The translations under genes were made by a program, and so were the position numbers. From positions 3,236,270 through 3,300,269 of the forward strand of contig NC_015666.1 in the NCBI RefSeq assembly GCF_000217715.1: 64,000 nucleotides of DNA, in the 5' to 3' direction. The DNA is from Halopiger xanaduensis SH-6. GTDB lineage: Archaea; Halobacteriota; Halobacteria; Halobacteriales; Natrialbaceae. This document shows, piece by piece, positions 27,263 through 36,666 of the stretch (positions are counted from its first letter, which is position 1; the number at the start of each line of letters is the position of its first letter). The notes beneath the pieces were generated by a model. The model was not told the DNA's origin. It was given only the letters and a program-made list of their open reading frames with translations, and ran no database searches.

Positions 27263-28618
27263 CTACGTGTCTGCGTTGCTGTCCGTCTCCGAGTCCGCAT
27301 CAGCCTCGGCACCAGCATCCGCCTCGGTGTCCGAGTTCGGCTCCCGCTCGGTCTCGTGGTCGTCTTCACCATCGGTGACCGTATCGGGTTCCGGCGTCGG
27401 TACGGGAGCCGACGACGGCCCGCCGTCGGGGACTTCCGAGTCCGGTTCGGTTCCGGTCCCGGTCCCGCCCCCGCCGTTGGGAACCGCCGGTTCGCCGTCG
27501 TCCTCGGCTCCGCCAAAGTAGGAGGCGACGCGGGCGCCGACGAGGCTCACAACGATCGCGGTTACGACGTACAGCGCGAGCCGCTGTCCGGCCTCGACCG
27601 TGAACTGCTCGATCGAGAGGACGCCGAGCTCGATCGGCGGGATGTCGACCGCCCGGATCACGTTCTGTTGCTGCAGGAAGTACGCGGCGAAGCCCCTGAT
27701 TACGAGTCCGACGGCGACGACGATGAAGGGGAGGTTCAGGAAGGAACTGCGGATCGGTTCCTCGCCGATCACCTCGTCGAGCAGCCGCCCGGCGCTGGCG
27801 GTCAGCGCGGCGACCGCGAGCCACGGAATGCTGTCGTAGGCGAACCGGACCGCCGGAACGACCACCCCCTGCGTCTCGCCGAGACTCGAGACGCCGAGCG
27901 CGCCGACGAACAGCCCGACGAAGGTCAAGCCGGCGGCGACGACGTAGGTGACGACCGACACCTGACCGGAGTACAGCGACTCCCGGATCTGGTGGGCGAG
28001 GCCGGTCACGATCTCGTCGACGTTGAATCCCTTGTAGAGCAGAAACAGCCCGATCACGGTCGTGATCGCGGCGGCGCCCTCCGCGGCGCCGATCCGCATC
28101 GCGAGGACCGGGAAGACCAGCAGCGTCAGTCCCAACGGGACGAGTACCGTCTGGCGGAGCTCCTCGTCCGCCAGAAACTGCTTCATGAGGTAGTAGGTCG
28201 ACTCGATGTCCCGCGCTTGCCGGACGACGACGCGATCGACGGAATCGACTCGCACGCGGCTCTCGACGATCGGCACCAGCCGCTCGTCCTCCGCGCTGTC
28301 GAGGACGACGATCGCCGAATCGGGATCGTACTCCGCGATGAGGTCGTCGAGTTGCCGGGCGACCGCCCGATCGGCCGAAACCATCGACTCGCGGTCGCCC
28401 GAGACGACCGCGACGATAGCCTCCTCGTCGTCGTCGCGAAGGTCCTGCGCGACCCGCAGCGTCTCGAGCAACGTGTTGACTCCCGAGTCTTCGGGATCCG
28501 CGAGCCCGATGTCGGTTACGAGCGCGCGAACCGCCTCCCAGCCGACGATCGGCGACTGGAGTCCGGTCCGGCGACCGACGTCGTCGGTCCGGTCGAGGCA
28601 GACGACCAGCGTTGTCAC
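27263..28618 (-). CDS. DUF373 family membrane protein
   Basis: A 451-aa archaeal DUF373 protein. The N-terminal cytosolic domain (about 1-145) begins TTLVVCLDRTDDVGRRTG and includes AIVAVVSGD. About eight membrane helices follow (145-375), then a Gly/Pro/Asp/Glu-rich tail. Start: the frame is open to GTG 28657, but the sequence between contains TTTTATC, a TATA-like element about 25-30 nt before GTG 28618. GTG 28618 places the conserved TTLVVCLDR right at the N-terminus, so I prefer it. No function is known for the family. Confidence 0.85.
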   Translation of the reverse strand: MTTLVVCLDRTDDVGRRTGLQSPIVGWEAVRALVTDIGLADPEDSGVNTLLETLRVAQDLRDDDEEAIVAVVSGDRESMVSADRAVARQLDDLIAEYDPDSAIVVLDSAEDERLVPIVESRVRVDSVDRVVVRQARDIESTYYLMKQFLADEELRQTVLVPLGLTLLVFPVLAMRIGAAEGAAAITTVIGLFLLYKGFNVDEIVTGLAHQIRESLYSGQVSVVTYVVAAGLTFVGLFVGALGVSSLGETQGVVVPAVRFAYDSIPWLAVAALTASAGRLLDEVIGEEPIRSSFLNLPFIVVAVGLVIRGFAAYFLQQQNVIRAVDIPPIELGVLSIEQFTVEAGQRLALYVVTAIVVSLVGARVASYFGGAEDDGEPAVPNGGGGTGTGTEPDSEVPDGGPSSAPVPTPEPDTVTDGEDDHETEREPNSDTEADAGAEADADSETDSNADT

Positions 28619-28729
28619 GGTAGTCGTTCCTTCCTGTGTGACGATAAAACCACTCACTCGGACGACGGATTCGCCGGGCGTAATCGTGGACGGTAACGGC
28701 GACGGAAACCGATCGGACCGCAGGCGCAG

Positions 28730-29725
28730 TCAGGTCCGCAGGCGGAACTCCCGCTCGTCCGCGAGACCGGCGATTCCGGCACCGAGGGCGTACGCACACT
28801 GCTGGGCGCCGGCGCCGACCCGAGCCATCAGCGGCCGCTCGGGTTCGAACTCTTGGACGGTCACGTCCTCGACCGCGAGCCGGTCGGCCAGTTCGTCCTC
28901 GATCTCGCGGCGCGTTCCGAGTTCGTCGACCAACCCGAGTTCGTGGGCCCGCTCGCCGAGGTAGATCCGCGCTTCCGTGTCGCGGACGAACTCCGCGTCC
29001 ATGTCGCGCCCGTCGCTGACCCGCTCGACAAACGTCTCGTAGTAGTCGTCGATGATCCCCTGCAAGTACTCGCGTTCGTCCGCCTCGAGTTCCTTCAGCG
29101 GGGTGCCGGCGTCCTTGTACTCGCCGGCGGCGAACCGCTCGTAGGAGAGCCCGACCTTCTCCGCGAGGTCGCTGGCGTTGACGCGGGAGCCGATGACGCC
29201 GATCGAACCGACGATCGAGCCCTCGCGAGCCCACAGTTCGTCGCAGCCGCTGGCGATCCAGTAGCCGCCGCTGGCGCAGGTGTCGGTCGCGTAGGCGACC
29301 GTCGGACCGTCGAACCGCTCGGCCGCGAGCCGGATGTCGTCGCTCGGGACGACTTCGCCGCCGGGCGTGTTGAGTTTCAAGAGGAGCGCGTCGACGTTGC
29401 CGTCCTCGTCCGCGCGATCGATCTGCTCGACGACCTCGTCAGCGGTCGTCCCTCGCGGACTCGGCGGGAACGAGCGTCCGCCGCCGTCGCGGGTAATCGG
29501 TCCTTCAACGGCGACCTCGGCAACGTTGTAACCGGGGAACAGCGACGACGCGATATTCCCGCCGACTCTGACGCCGACGCCGGCGATGACGAGTGCGATG
29601 AGCACGCCGAACAGCTCCGTCAGCGTCGTCGGATACACGACGAACAGTGCGACCCCGACTACTGCAAACGTCGCGAGGACGACCAGTACGATCGCGAGTC
29701 GTCCGAGTCCCTCCGTACTAACCAT
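28730..29725 (-). CDS. sppA: Signal peptide peptidase SppA (S49 family)
   Basis: A 331-aa membrane serine protease that degrades cleaved signal peptides. Two N-terminal helices (about 10-60) anchor it. The catalytic Ser lies in TDTCASGGYWIASG and the general-base Lys in GEYKDAGTPL, the Ser-Lys dyad of S49. LNTPGGEVVPSDDI matches the conserved strand before it. ATG 29725 (MVSTEGLG) is chosen over an in-frame start five codons upstream. Same strand as the DUF373 gene 111 nt downstream. Confidence 0.9.
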   Translation of the reverse strand: MVSTEGLGRLAIVLVVLATFAVVGVALFVVYPTTLTELFGVLIALVIAGVGVRVGGNIASSLFPGYNVAEVAVEGPITRDGGGRSFPPSPRGTTADEVVEQIDRADEDGNVDALLLKLNTPGGEVVPSDDIRLAAERFDGPTVAYATDTCASGGYWIASGCDELWAREGSIVGSIGVIGSRVNASDLAEKVGLSYERFAAGEYKDAGTPLKELEADEREYLQGIIDDYYETFVERVSDGRDMDAEFVRDTEARIYLGERAHELGLVDELGTRREIEDELADRLAVEDVTVQEFEPERPLMARVGAGAQQCAYALGAGIAGLADEREFRLRT

Positions 29726-30137
29726 CGCTCTCGAGAACACCTCGATCCATGCCCGACTCTGTGGGTGCCGACCTGTTAACCGTTACCGTCACGGACGGCA
29801 GCGCCGCTCGAGGGTCCGGTTCTGCTGCCGGCTCGTATCCGGCACTATCGTGGTACGAATCGCTCCGATGCGACACCCCGAGCGTCGGTGCGCAGTCATA
29901 CCGCAGTCACACCGCTCCGCGGCCGTACGCAACGCTCCCGAGAGCAGGTTGCGTTAGAAATCGGTTCCGCTACGCGTCGCCCGCTTGCGTCCCGTGTCCG
30001 TTTCGCGTGCTGCGTCGACGGCATCAGCACGTCAGCCCACACTCGATCGTAATGACTCGAGATCGGACGAACGACGCGCTCCCGCCGAAAACTGGAAACG
30101 CAGCCGCGACCGCGGGACGAATCGAACTGACGGACCT
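29726..30137 (-). other. Gene-free region between coiled-coil gene and sppA
   Basis: These 412 nt have no ORF with convincing codon character or motif on either strand. The part next to 29725 should hold the sppA promoter (GGTTAACAGG on the minus strand is the only AT-richer patch). I see no repeat or RNA gene. Confidence 0.45.
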
Positions 30138-31019
30138 CTAGAGCAGGCCGGTCTTCTGGAGCTTCATCAGGTCCTCGGTGTCGAGGGTTTCGCCTTCCTT
30201 GAACTTCTGATAGATCTCCTCGGCCTCTTCCTTGGCCGCTTCCTGCTTCTTGTCGCGCTCGGACTTGCGCTCCTCTTCTTCCTTCTTGTCCAGTTCGCGC
30301 AGGCGCTTCTGGACGCGGACGAAGTCCTCGTGGTGCTGGTCGGCGGCCTCCTGGGCCTCGACGAACTTCTCGTGCATCTCGTCGGCTTCGTCACGGATCT
30401 CGTCGGCCTCGCGGTAGGCCTCGATCATCTGGTTGTGATGTTCCTGGGCCTTGTCCGCCAGTTCCGTGACCTTCTGGTGGTGCTTGGAGGCTTCCGAGCG
30501 CACCTCTTCGGCTTCCTCGACGAGTTCCTCGAGGTCCTCGTTCTGGTCGAGCTTCTGCTTGCGCTCCTCGTACTCCTCGCGCTTGGACTCGATCTTCTCG
30601 ATGAGCTCCTGCTCTTCCTCGCTCGAGAGAACCTCGGTCTGCTGCTTGAACTCGAGCTGCTCGATCTCCTCCTCGAGTTCCTCGAGGTCCTTGCCCTCGT
30701 CGAGCTCCATGTCCGACTTGAGCTCCTCGACGCGGTCGAAGAGCTCGTTGGCTTCGGCGTTGAGCTCGTTGCGCTTTTCCTTGTGTTCCTGGACCTGCTC
30801 GTTGAGCTCGTCGCGCTGCTCGCGGTGCTCCTGGGCCTCGTCGACCTTCTCGCGCGTCTTCGCGTTCAGGTCATCGCGCTTGGAGGCGCGTTCGGAGGCC
30901 ATCTGGTTGAGCTCGTTGCGCCGATCTCGCAGTTGACCGGCCATCTTGATGAGCTCGCCTTTCGATTTGTTTTCGAGGTCGTCCTCTGTCAGTTCGATGT
31001 TTTTCGATTCGTCTACCAT
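30138..31019 (-). CDS. Long coiled-coil protein (COG1340-like)
   Basis: A 293-aa protein that is nearly all charged coiled coil from about residue 15 to 270, rich in Glu, Lys, Arg and Gln, with heptad-like runs (ELIKMAGQLRDRRNELNQ, EELVEEAEEVRSEASKHH). It resembles the uncharacterised archaeal coiled-coil family COG1340. Near the C-terminus EEIYQKFKEGETLDTEDLMKL is a conserved capping segment. No enzyme motif is present; a structural or scaffolding role is likely but unproven. The leader carries AGGTTTGACTAA 4 nt before the ATG, identical to a segment before dppA. Confidence 0.83.
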   Translation of the reverse strand: MVDESKNIELTEDDLENKSKGELIKMAGQLRDRRNELNQMASERASKRDDLNAKTREKVDEAQEHREQRDELNEQVQEHKEKRNELNAEANELFDRVEELKSDMELDEGKDLEELEEEIEQLEFKQQTEVLSSEEEQELIEKIESKREEYEERKQKLDQNEDLEELVEEAEEVRSEASKHHQKVTELADKAQEHHNQMIEAYREADEIRDEADEMHEKFVEAQEAADQHHEDFVRVQKRLRELDKKEEEERKSERDKKQEAAKEEAEEIYQKFKEGETLDTEDLMKLQKTGLL

Positions 31020-31441
31020 GTGTTAGTCAAACCTCTGTGCCATACCCGCACCGGAGCGACGGACGATCGCGACAGCACCGTCGCTCGAATAGTGAGCGTC
31101 GGTGTCGTCGCGGCCGCCCGTACAAAGCGTCCGCTCACGATCTGCGAAACCTCGGTGAATAAGATTTCCTGTCATCGATCGTCGAGCGATACGCGCCCCG
31201 GTGGCGTTCTGGTACCCGTAGCTACTGGCGCCTGTAATTTAAATGTACCGGTCGCAAAAACCGTGAAAACCGTTAGCAGGGGGCTGTCCGGGGCTGTTGA
31301 CCGGTCTCACGGTGGGGAAGTTGCACATAAACGACGAGCCATCGTCAGGGGGCGGCCCGGCGAAACCGGCACCGTCGTGTGATCTACCGCTGGCGCTGTT
31401 CGATCGTGGATTGCGGTGAAAATCTCCACCGCCGAGAAACG
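31020..31441 (-). other. Gene-free region upstream of the coiled-coil gene
   Basis: A 422-nt stretch without a credible gene. Next to the coiled-coil start codon is TTAGTCAAACCT (31023-31034, plus strand), the 12-mer shared with dppA. A second AT-rich patch, TAATTTAAATG (about 31233-31243), could be a distal promoter element. The right end is downstream of cetZ. Confidence 0.5.
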
Positions 31442-32524
31442 TCAGAAGAGGTTCTCGACGCGGTCGTCCGTAAGTTCTTCCGCGGGATCGGTCCGCTCTC
31501 GCTCTTCGGCCTCTTTGGCCTCGCGGGCCCGCGCCATGAACTGCTCGAGCCGCGCGGATCGTTCGGCTCCGCCTAACAGCACGAGCGCGCCGAGGCGGTC
31601 GCTCTCGAGCGGGAAGTCCCCGCCTCGGACCTGCATGCTACCGGTTTCGTCCTCGAGCCAGCGCCGGGCCTTCTCGACGCCCTTGCGCGGGATCGCCTCC
31701 GGCTTGCCGGCGATGACCAACAGTGCGGAGTCGGCCGTCGTCGCGTTCGGCAGGCTCGTCCCGGTCAGCAGCGCCTGTCTCGCGACGGTCATGACGGTGC
31801 GGATGTTGTCGGCGCTGTCCTCGCTGGCGACTTCGCTGGCGTAGCCCAGCGTCGCGATGCCGCCCGCGCGGAGGGTGTTGATGACCTCGCTCGAGTCGAC
31901 GACGCTCTCGCCGACGCCGTCGACGGCCTCGCCGGAGGCGAAGAGCAGGCCGACCCGTTGGGCGATCTTGTCGTTGATGCGATCGAACGCGCCTTCGACG
32001 CTCTCGCCCTGTTCGTGCCAGGAATCGTTGTCGATCAGCAGCGTCGCGTCGGCTTCCCGCGCGATCGTCTTCAGCGAGCGACCGGCGTTGGCCTGGTAGA
32101 GCGATCCCTCGTTTTGCCCGGGGAGGATGCCGAGCGCGTAGACGGGGATGTCGTAGATTTGCTGGAGGTTGTGGACCAGGACGGGCGCGCCGCCGCTGCC
32201 GGTGCCGCCACCGAGGCCGGCCACGACGAAGATGGCGTCGGCCCGCGAGGTGACGCGGCCGTCCAGCCCGCTTAACACCTGTTGGATGTCCGACTGCATG
32301 ATTTCGGTTCCCAACTCGTTGTCGCCGCCGACGCCGTGGCCGTTGACGCGGTCGGCACCGATCAGTTGCGTGTCGACGAATTCGAGGGACTGGAGGTCGG
32401 GTTTCGCGGAGTTGACGGCCAGTGCACCTTGAACGGCCTCGAAGCCCATGTCCGCGTCGAACCGGGCGAGCCGTTCGGTGACCTTCCCACCGGCCTGACC
32501 GACTCCGATCAGGGCTACCTTCAT
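31442..32524 (-). CDS. cetZ: CetZ tubulin/FtsZ-superfamily cytoskeletal GTPase
   Basis: A 360-aa tubulin-superfamily protein of the haloarchaeal CetZ type. CetZ proteins polymerise with GTP and affect cell shape and motility rather than division. Motifs are the N-terminal nucleotide loop GVGQAGGKV, the tubulin signature GGGTGSGG (105-112) and the NDSWHEQGESVEGAFDRIND region. The C-terminal acidic tail (EERERTDPAEELTDD) is typical. It differs from FtsZ1/FtsZ2 by its N-terminal VALIGVGQAGG and lack of an FtsZ N-terminal extension. Which CetZ paralog it is cannot be decided here. Confidence 0.93.
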   Translation of the reverse strand: MKVALIGVGQAGGKVTERLARFDADMGFEAVQGALAVNSAKPDLQSLEFVDTQLIGADRVNGHGVGGDNELGTEIMQSDIQQVLSGLDGRVTSRADAIFVVAGLGGGTGSGGAPVLVHNLQQIYDIPVYALGILPGQNEGSLYQANAGRSLKTIAREADATLLIDNDSWHEQGESVEGAFDRINDKIAQRVGLLFASGEAVDGVGESVVDSSEVINTLRAGGIATLGYASEVASEDSADNIRTVMTVARQALLTGTSLPNATTADSALLVIAGKPEAIPRKGVEKARRWLEDETGSMQVRGGDFPLESDRLGALVLLGGAERSARLEQFMARAREAKEAEERERTDPAEELTDDRVENLF

Positions 32525-32717
32525 AGCACCCGTATCGAAGGGATCCGTGTTGAACGTTCCGGTGAATGTACAGATTCGTTACTAAACGTCTCGGCGGCGA
32601 CTCGAGGCCGTACTCCGGCTGCAGTCACCGGACCGCCGGTTACGGAGAGTCCGGTCGGCGCGAGCCCTTCTCACCGGGACGGAAAGTTCTAACTCGATCT
32701 ATTGTGAACGTGACCCT

Positions 32718-33842
32718 ATGACGCTTCAAGTCGGCGTTCTCGGCTACCGATTCATGGGCAAGGCACACGCAAACGCGATGGCGCGACTGCCGATGTTCTT
32801 CCCGGACGCGCCCGATATCGAGCGTAGCGTGCTCGTTGGCCGCGACGAGGAGGCGCTGAACGAGGCCGCCGACCGGCTCGGCTTCGACTCGATTTCGACC
32901 GACTGGGAGAACGTCGTCGACGATGTCGACGTCTTCTACAACCTCGGTCCGAACCACGTCCACGCCGAACCCTCGATCGCCGCTCTCGAGGCCGGCACCC
33001 CCGTCTTCTGCGAGAAACCGCTCGCGCCGACGCTCGAGGACGCCGAGCGGATGGCCGAGACCGCTCGCGACGCCGGCGACGACGTGCCCGCCGGCTGTGC
33101 CTTCAACTACCGGTTCGTCCCCGCGATCCAGTACGCCAAGGGGCTGCTCGAGGCCGGCGAACTGGGCGAGATCCGCCACGTCCGCGGCCGCTACCTGCAG
33201 GACTGGCTGGTCGACCCCGAGGCGCCGTGGTCGTGGCGCAACGACGAGGAGATGGCCGGCTCCGGGGCGCTGGGCGACCTCGGCGCGCACACGGTCGACC
33301 TGCTCCGGTTCCTCGTCGGGGACGACGACCTCGCGGGCGACATCGAGCGTCTCAGCGGCCACCTGCAGACGTTCGTCGACGAGCGGCCCGCCGAAGGCGG
33401 CGACGAGACGCGGCCCGTCACCGTCGACGACGCCTACTCTGCCCAACTCGAGTTCGAGAACGGCGCGATGGGGACGCTGGAGGCCACGCGGAACGCGACC
33501 GGCCACAAGAACGACCACACGATCGAAATCCACGGCTCGAAGGGCAGCCTGAAGTTCTCGCTCGAGCGGCTGAACGAACTCGAACTGCTCCGGGAGGGCG
33601 ACCGCGGCTACGAGACGATTCTCGTGACCGACGAGGACGACCCCTACGTCGACCACTGGTGGCCGCCGGGCCACGTCATCGGCTGGGAGCACACCTTCGT
33701 CCACGAGAATTACGAGTTCCTCTCCGCAGTGGACGAGGGCGGCGAGTTCCACCCGAGCTTCGAGGACGGGCTGGCGGCCCAGCGCGTGCTCGCGGCTATC
33801 GAGGACAGCGACGAGCGCGGCGAGTGGGTCAGCCTCGAGTAA
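32718..33842 (+). CDS. Gfo/Idh/MocA family NAD(P)-dependent oxidoreductase
   Basis: A 374-aa dehydrogenase with an N-terminal Rossmann domain (VGVLGYRFMGKAHANAM, a variant of GxGxxG), the family motif CEKPLAPT near residue 100, and GSGALGDLGAHTVDLL. The second domain ends with HPSFEDGLAAQRVLAAIE. Members oxidise or reduce sugars, inositols and related polyols with NAD(P). The substrate is unknown, and no sugar transporter or kinase is adjacent. It is divergent from cetZ across 193 nt. Confidence 0.92.
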   Translation: MTLQVGVLGYRFMGKAHANAMARLPMFFPDAPDIERSVLVGRDEEALNEAADRLGFDSISTDWENVVDDVDVFYNLGPNHVHAEPSIAALEAGTPVFCEKPLAPTLEDAERMAETARDAGDDVPAGCAFNYRFVPAIQYAKGLLEAGELGEIRHVRGRYLQDWLVDPEAPWSWRNDEEMAGSGALGDLGAHTVDLLRFLVGDDDLAGDIERLSGHLQTFVDERPAEGGDETRPVTVDDAYSAQLEFENGAMGTLEATRNATGHKNDHTIEIHGSKGSLKFSLERLNELELLREGDRGYETILVTDEDDPYVDHWWPPGHVIGWEHTFVHENYEFLSAVDEGGEFHPSFEDGLAAQRVLAAIEDSDERGEWVSLE

Positions 33843-33894
33843 GCAAGCCCGCCGTCAAGCGTGATTTCCCGTCCGGATCGAAATCAACAGGTCG

Positions 33895-34488
33895 CTAGAA
33901 CGGTGACGTCCGCTGCTGTTCCTCTGCTTTCCCGTCTCCGCCGGCGTCCGGATCCGGAATCTCACCCGTTTCGCGAAACTCCGCCTCGAGGCGCTCGAGC
34001 GACTCGTTGAGCGGGTCGGCCTGGTGGTGGGAAGGGTGGACGCGCACGCGCACGAGGTCGTACTCGTGGCGGTCCCCCAGGCCGTTCCACGCGCGGAACG
34101 AGCCCGTGACCAGCGCCTCGGCCTGCGGGCAGAACTCCGTCGTCGGCGTGAACTCGGCCCGGAGCACGCTCGAATCGTCGGCGTCGACCGCGTACCGGAA
34201 GCCCGCCTCGGTGTGGCGCACGTCGAGGTTGAGCTTCGCGAGGTTGTAGCCGAAGGTGGCGTCGTAGACGCCCCGCTCCTCGAACAGTTCGCGGGTCAGT
34301 TCGTGGAACGCGACGTGCTCGTCGTCGGTGAGGACGTCGTGGGCCTCGAGGAACGGGCCCGGATCGGGGAGGTGCTCGGGGACGAACTCCGAGAAGTCGT
34401 CGAAGCCGTCGTCGTCGGGTCGGGCGCTCGAGAACGGGTTCATGAACGAAGGTAGCGTGCGCTCCGTCCAGTAGCTCGTCCCGAACAT
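33895..34488 (-). CDS. Uncharacterised haloarchaeal protein
   Basis: A 197-aa soluble acidic protein with no motif I recognise. It contains DEHVAFHELTRELFEERGVYDATFGYNLAKLNLDV in part, a predicted mixed alpha/beta core, and HEYDLVRVRVHPSHHQADPLNESLERLE near the C-terminus; no membrane helix or Cys cluster. Two starts fit: ATG 34488 and ATG 34443 (MNPFSSARPDD). GC-rich third positions between them favour the longer form slightly. Convergent with the Gfo/Idh gene and 71 nt downstream of a Usp gene on the same strand. Confidence 0.7.
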   Translation of the reverse strand: MFGTSYWTERTLPSFMNPFSSARPDDDGFDDFSEFVPEHLPDPGPFLEAHDVLTDDEHVAFHELTRELFEERGVYDATFGYNLAKLNLDVRHTEAGFRYAVDADDSSVLRAEFTPTTEFCPQAEALVTGSFRAWNGLGDRHEYDLVRVRVHPSHHQADPLNESLERLEAEFRETGEIPDPDAGGDGKAEEQQRTSPF

Positions 34489-34559
34489 GTCTGGTGGGGA
34501 GCGATGCGTACTCGACGGGATCGATCGTCGTCACCGCGACCGGCGGACTCGAGATTCGA

Positions 34560-35195
34560 CTACCGATTTCGGTTCCGGCTCCGGTTCGGACTCGCAACGC
34601 GCGTCTCGCGGGTCACGGCGTCGACGTGCACGTGGACGCGCTCGTCGTCAGTGTCGAACGGCACGATCCAGGAGGCGCTGGTCCGGTGGGGGTCCTCGGC
34701 GACGGTCGCGTCGCCGTCGTAGCCGTCGGCCTCGAGCGCGTCGCGGGCGAGCCGCTCGGCCTCGTCGGGGTCCTCGATCCGCAGCTCCTGGTTCAGTCGG
34801 ACGGTCACGACCGGAACGTCGGCCATGCGGACGATCCGCTCGGTGACGCTGCCCATCAGCACGCGGTCGAGGCCGGTCCGCCCCTGCGTCCCCATGACGA
34901 TCGCGTCGATGTCGTGCTCGTCGACGTAATCGAGGATCTCCTCGTGGGGAACGCCCTGTTCGACCGCCGTCACGACGTCGACCCCGGCCGCGTTGGCCTC
35001 GAGTTCGACGCGCTCGACGGCCCGGTGTGCCGCGGGCGTCGCCTCGTTAGCCTCGAACGTACCCAGCGGCCCCTCCGGGACGACCGAGAGGCCGTGGACG
35101 GTCGCGTCGAAGCGGTCCGCGATCGCCAGTCCGTGTTCGATCGAGCGTCGCGTTCCGTCGCTCCCGTCCGTCGGAATGAGGACGTGCTGGTACAT
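34560..35195 (-). CDS. Universal stress protein (UspA family)
   Basis: A 211-aa protein. The first 140 residues are a complete Usp domain, MYQHVLIPTDGSDGTRRSIEHGL to VPVVTVR, with the ATP-binding loop GTQGRTGLDRVLMGS. About 70 extra residues follow, acidic and then basic (RSRNRNR at the end), unusual for a single Usp domain. Usp proteins bind ATP or AMP and help stress survival; the target is unknown. A second Usp gene lies 0.9 kb to the right. Confidence 0.92.
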   Translation of the reverse strand: MYQHVLIPTDGSDGTRRSIEHGLAIADRFDATVHGLSVVPEGPLGTFEANEATPAAHRAVERVELEANAAGVDVVTAVEQGVPHEEILDYVDEHDIDAIVMGTQGRTGLDRVLMGSVTERIVRMADVPVVTVRLNQELRIEDPDEAERLARDALEADGYDGDATVAEDPHRTSASWIVPFDTDDERVHVHVDAVTRETRVASPNRSRNRNR

Positions 35196-35269
35196 GTCGA
35201 AACGTTAGGAACGGCGACGTAAATAGGCTCGAGTCCCTCTCACGCGCAAGCACCGTCGACAACGTCGCA

Positions 35270-35413
35270 CTAGGACGTGGTCGCGGCGAAGTCCTTCGCT
35301 CCGACCGCGGACCCGCAGAACGGACAGCCGCTTTCGACCGCGGCTTCGCGCCCCGGTTCCTCGAGTTCGATACGCTGCGCGCAGTCCGGGCACCTGAATC
35401 GGTAGGGGCTCAT
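35270..35413 (-). CDS. Zinc-ribbon microprotein
   Basis: A 47-aa protein, MSPYRFRCPDC...SGCPFCGSAVG, with two CxxC knuckles (CPDC and CPFC) forming a zinc ribbon, similar to many short haloarchaeal zinc-finger proteins. It is too short for many gene finders. The frame is open upstream to 35545, but ATG 35413 starts right before the first knuckle. It lies 75 nt upstream of the Usp gene on the same strand. No partner or DNA target is known. Confidence 0.75.
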   Translation of the reverse strand: MSPYRFRCPDCAQRIELEEPGREAAVESGCPFCGSAVGAKDFAATTS

Positions 35414-35592
35414 CACGATTCTATCTAGGGTAGCGACCCGCATAGGGTTCGTACCACGATATCGGGGACGTTTAAGTACGTCCGAGATCCGACGCCGGCT
35501 CGAGTCCGCTCGAGCGGGCTCCGAGTCCACGTCCCCCTCGAGCACTGGTCCGGGACTGTACCTTTATGCGGGCCGCGTGCGACGCGACGGGT

Positions 35593-35976
35593 ATGGAAGT
35601 CGATCACACTGCAGTTCGCGTCTCGGATCTGGAAGCGACCAAAGCGTTCTACGAGGACGGGTTAGGGCTGGAGTTCCACCAGGAGTTCCACACCGACGAC
35701 GGGATTCACAACTACTACGTCACCGGCGACGAACTCGAGACCTCGATCCAGTTCGCCCACGATCCCGACGGCGACGAGGAGATCGAGCCGTCGGGAATCG
35801 TCCACCTCGCGATTCTCGTCGACGACCTCGACGAAACGCTCGAGCGGCTCACCGAACGGACCGGCTGCGAGGTGCTCCGCGGACCGATAACGGTCGACGC
35901 GGTCGACGCCCGCGCGGCCTTCGTCGAGGATCCGGACGGGTACGAGGTCGAGATCTACGCGAATAGAGACGAGTAG
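35593..35976 (+). CDS. VOC family protein (lactoylglutathione-lyase-like)
   Basis: A 127-aa single VOC module, MEVDHTAVRVSDLEATKAFYEDGLGLEF to FVEDPDGYEVEIYANRDE. The metal ligands fit the family pattern (His near the N-terminus; Glu in VEI). A glyoxalase I or related isomerase/dioxygenase role is possible; halophilic archaea usually lack glutathione, so the substrate is unsettled. TTTATGC at about 35561-35567 is 26-32 nt upstream of ATG 35593, so the transcript is probably leaderless. Confidence 0.88.
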   Translation: MEVDHTAVRVSDLEATKAFYEDGLGLEFHQEFHTDDGIHNYYVTGDELETSIQFAHDPDGDEEIEPSGIVHLAILVDDLDETLERLTERTGCEVLRGPITVDAVDARAAFVEDPDGYEVEIYANRDE

Positions 35977-36074
35977 AATAGTCGCGACTCGCGTCGCAAC
36001 GCCGTTGGTGCGGCAAGAAAACGAGTCGTCGGCCCGCCTCGAGCAGTCCGGTTGCGAGCGGCCGCTCGCGACGC

Positions 36075-36533
36075 TTACTCTTCGCTGCTGCGGACGAACG
36101 TCGCCGGACACGGCGACGAGAGCAGCACTTCCTGCGCCGTCGAGCCGAACACCGCCTTGCCGGTCGGCGAGCGGCGGCGTCCGCCGACGAGGACGCGATC
36201 GGCGTCGACGTCGCCCGCGAGGTCGACGATCGTCGGCCCGTGGTCGCCGACGGCGCCGCGAACCTCGTAGTCGATGTCGTACTCGTCGAGCGCCGACTGC
36301 AGCTCCCGGATCGTCGAGTGGCGCATCGCGACCTCGTCGGGTTCGATCTCGTCGACGCTGCGGTCGAACTCGAGTCGGTCGAGCACTTCGTCGTACTCGC
36401 TGTCGGTGAAGACGTGTGCCAGGACGACGGTCGCGTCGGCCGGCGCCGCCACTTCGACGACGGCTTCGGCGAGTTCGTCGATCCGTTCGGAATCGCCGGG
36501 TCCGACTGCCAGTAATACAGTTTCTAACGTCAT
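36075..36533 (-). CDS. Universal stress protein (UspA family)
   Basis: A 152-aa single Usp domain, MTLETVLLAVGPGDSERIDEL to CPATFVRSSEE. The ATP-binding loop is VGGRRRSPTGKAVFGSTAQ, which keeps the GX2GX9GS-type spacing with a basic insert. ATG 36533 is preferred to an upstream in-frame start. It is independent of the larger Usp gene at 34560 and divergent from the SDR gene. Confidence 0.9.
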   Translation of the reverse strand: MTLETVLLAVGPGDSERIDELAEAVVEVAAPADATVVLAHVFTDSEYDEVLDRLEFDRSVDEIEPDEVAMRHSTIRELQSALDEYDIDYEVRGAVGDHGPTIVDLAGDVDADRVLVGGRRRSPTGKAVFGSTAQEVLLSSPCPATFVRSSEE

Positions 36534-36666
36534 ACCGGCAACTATCTCACTCCACCGATGTAAATCCATCCGACGGTTCGAGCCGTGAGTGACGTTGTCG
36601 GGCGTCGTCTCGTCCCGTCGTGTCGCAGTTCAAACGTTTTTTCCGCCCCGTCGTCGAGACTGGGGT

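Noticed and set aside
29749-30141. Small plus-strand ORF between sppA and the coiled-coil gene
   Set aside because: Arg/Ser/Pro-rich translation, no start signal or motif, and it overlaps the opposite gene end.
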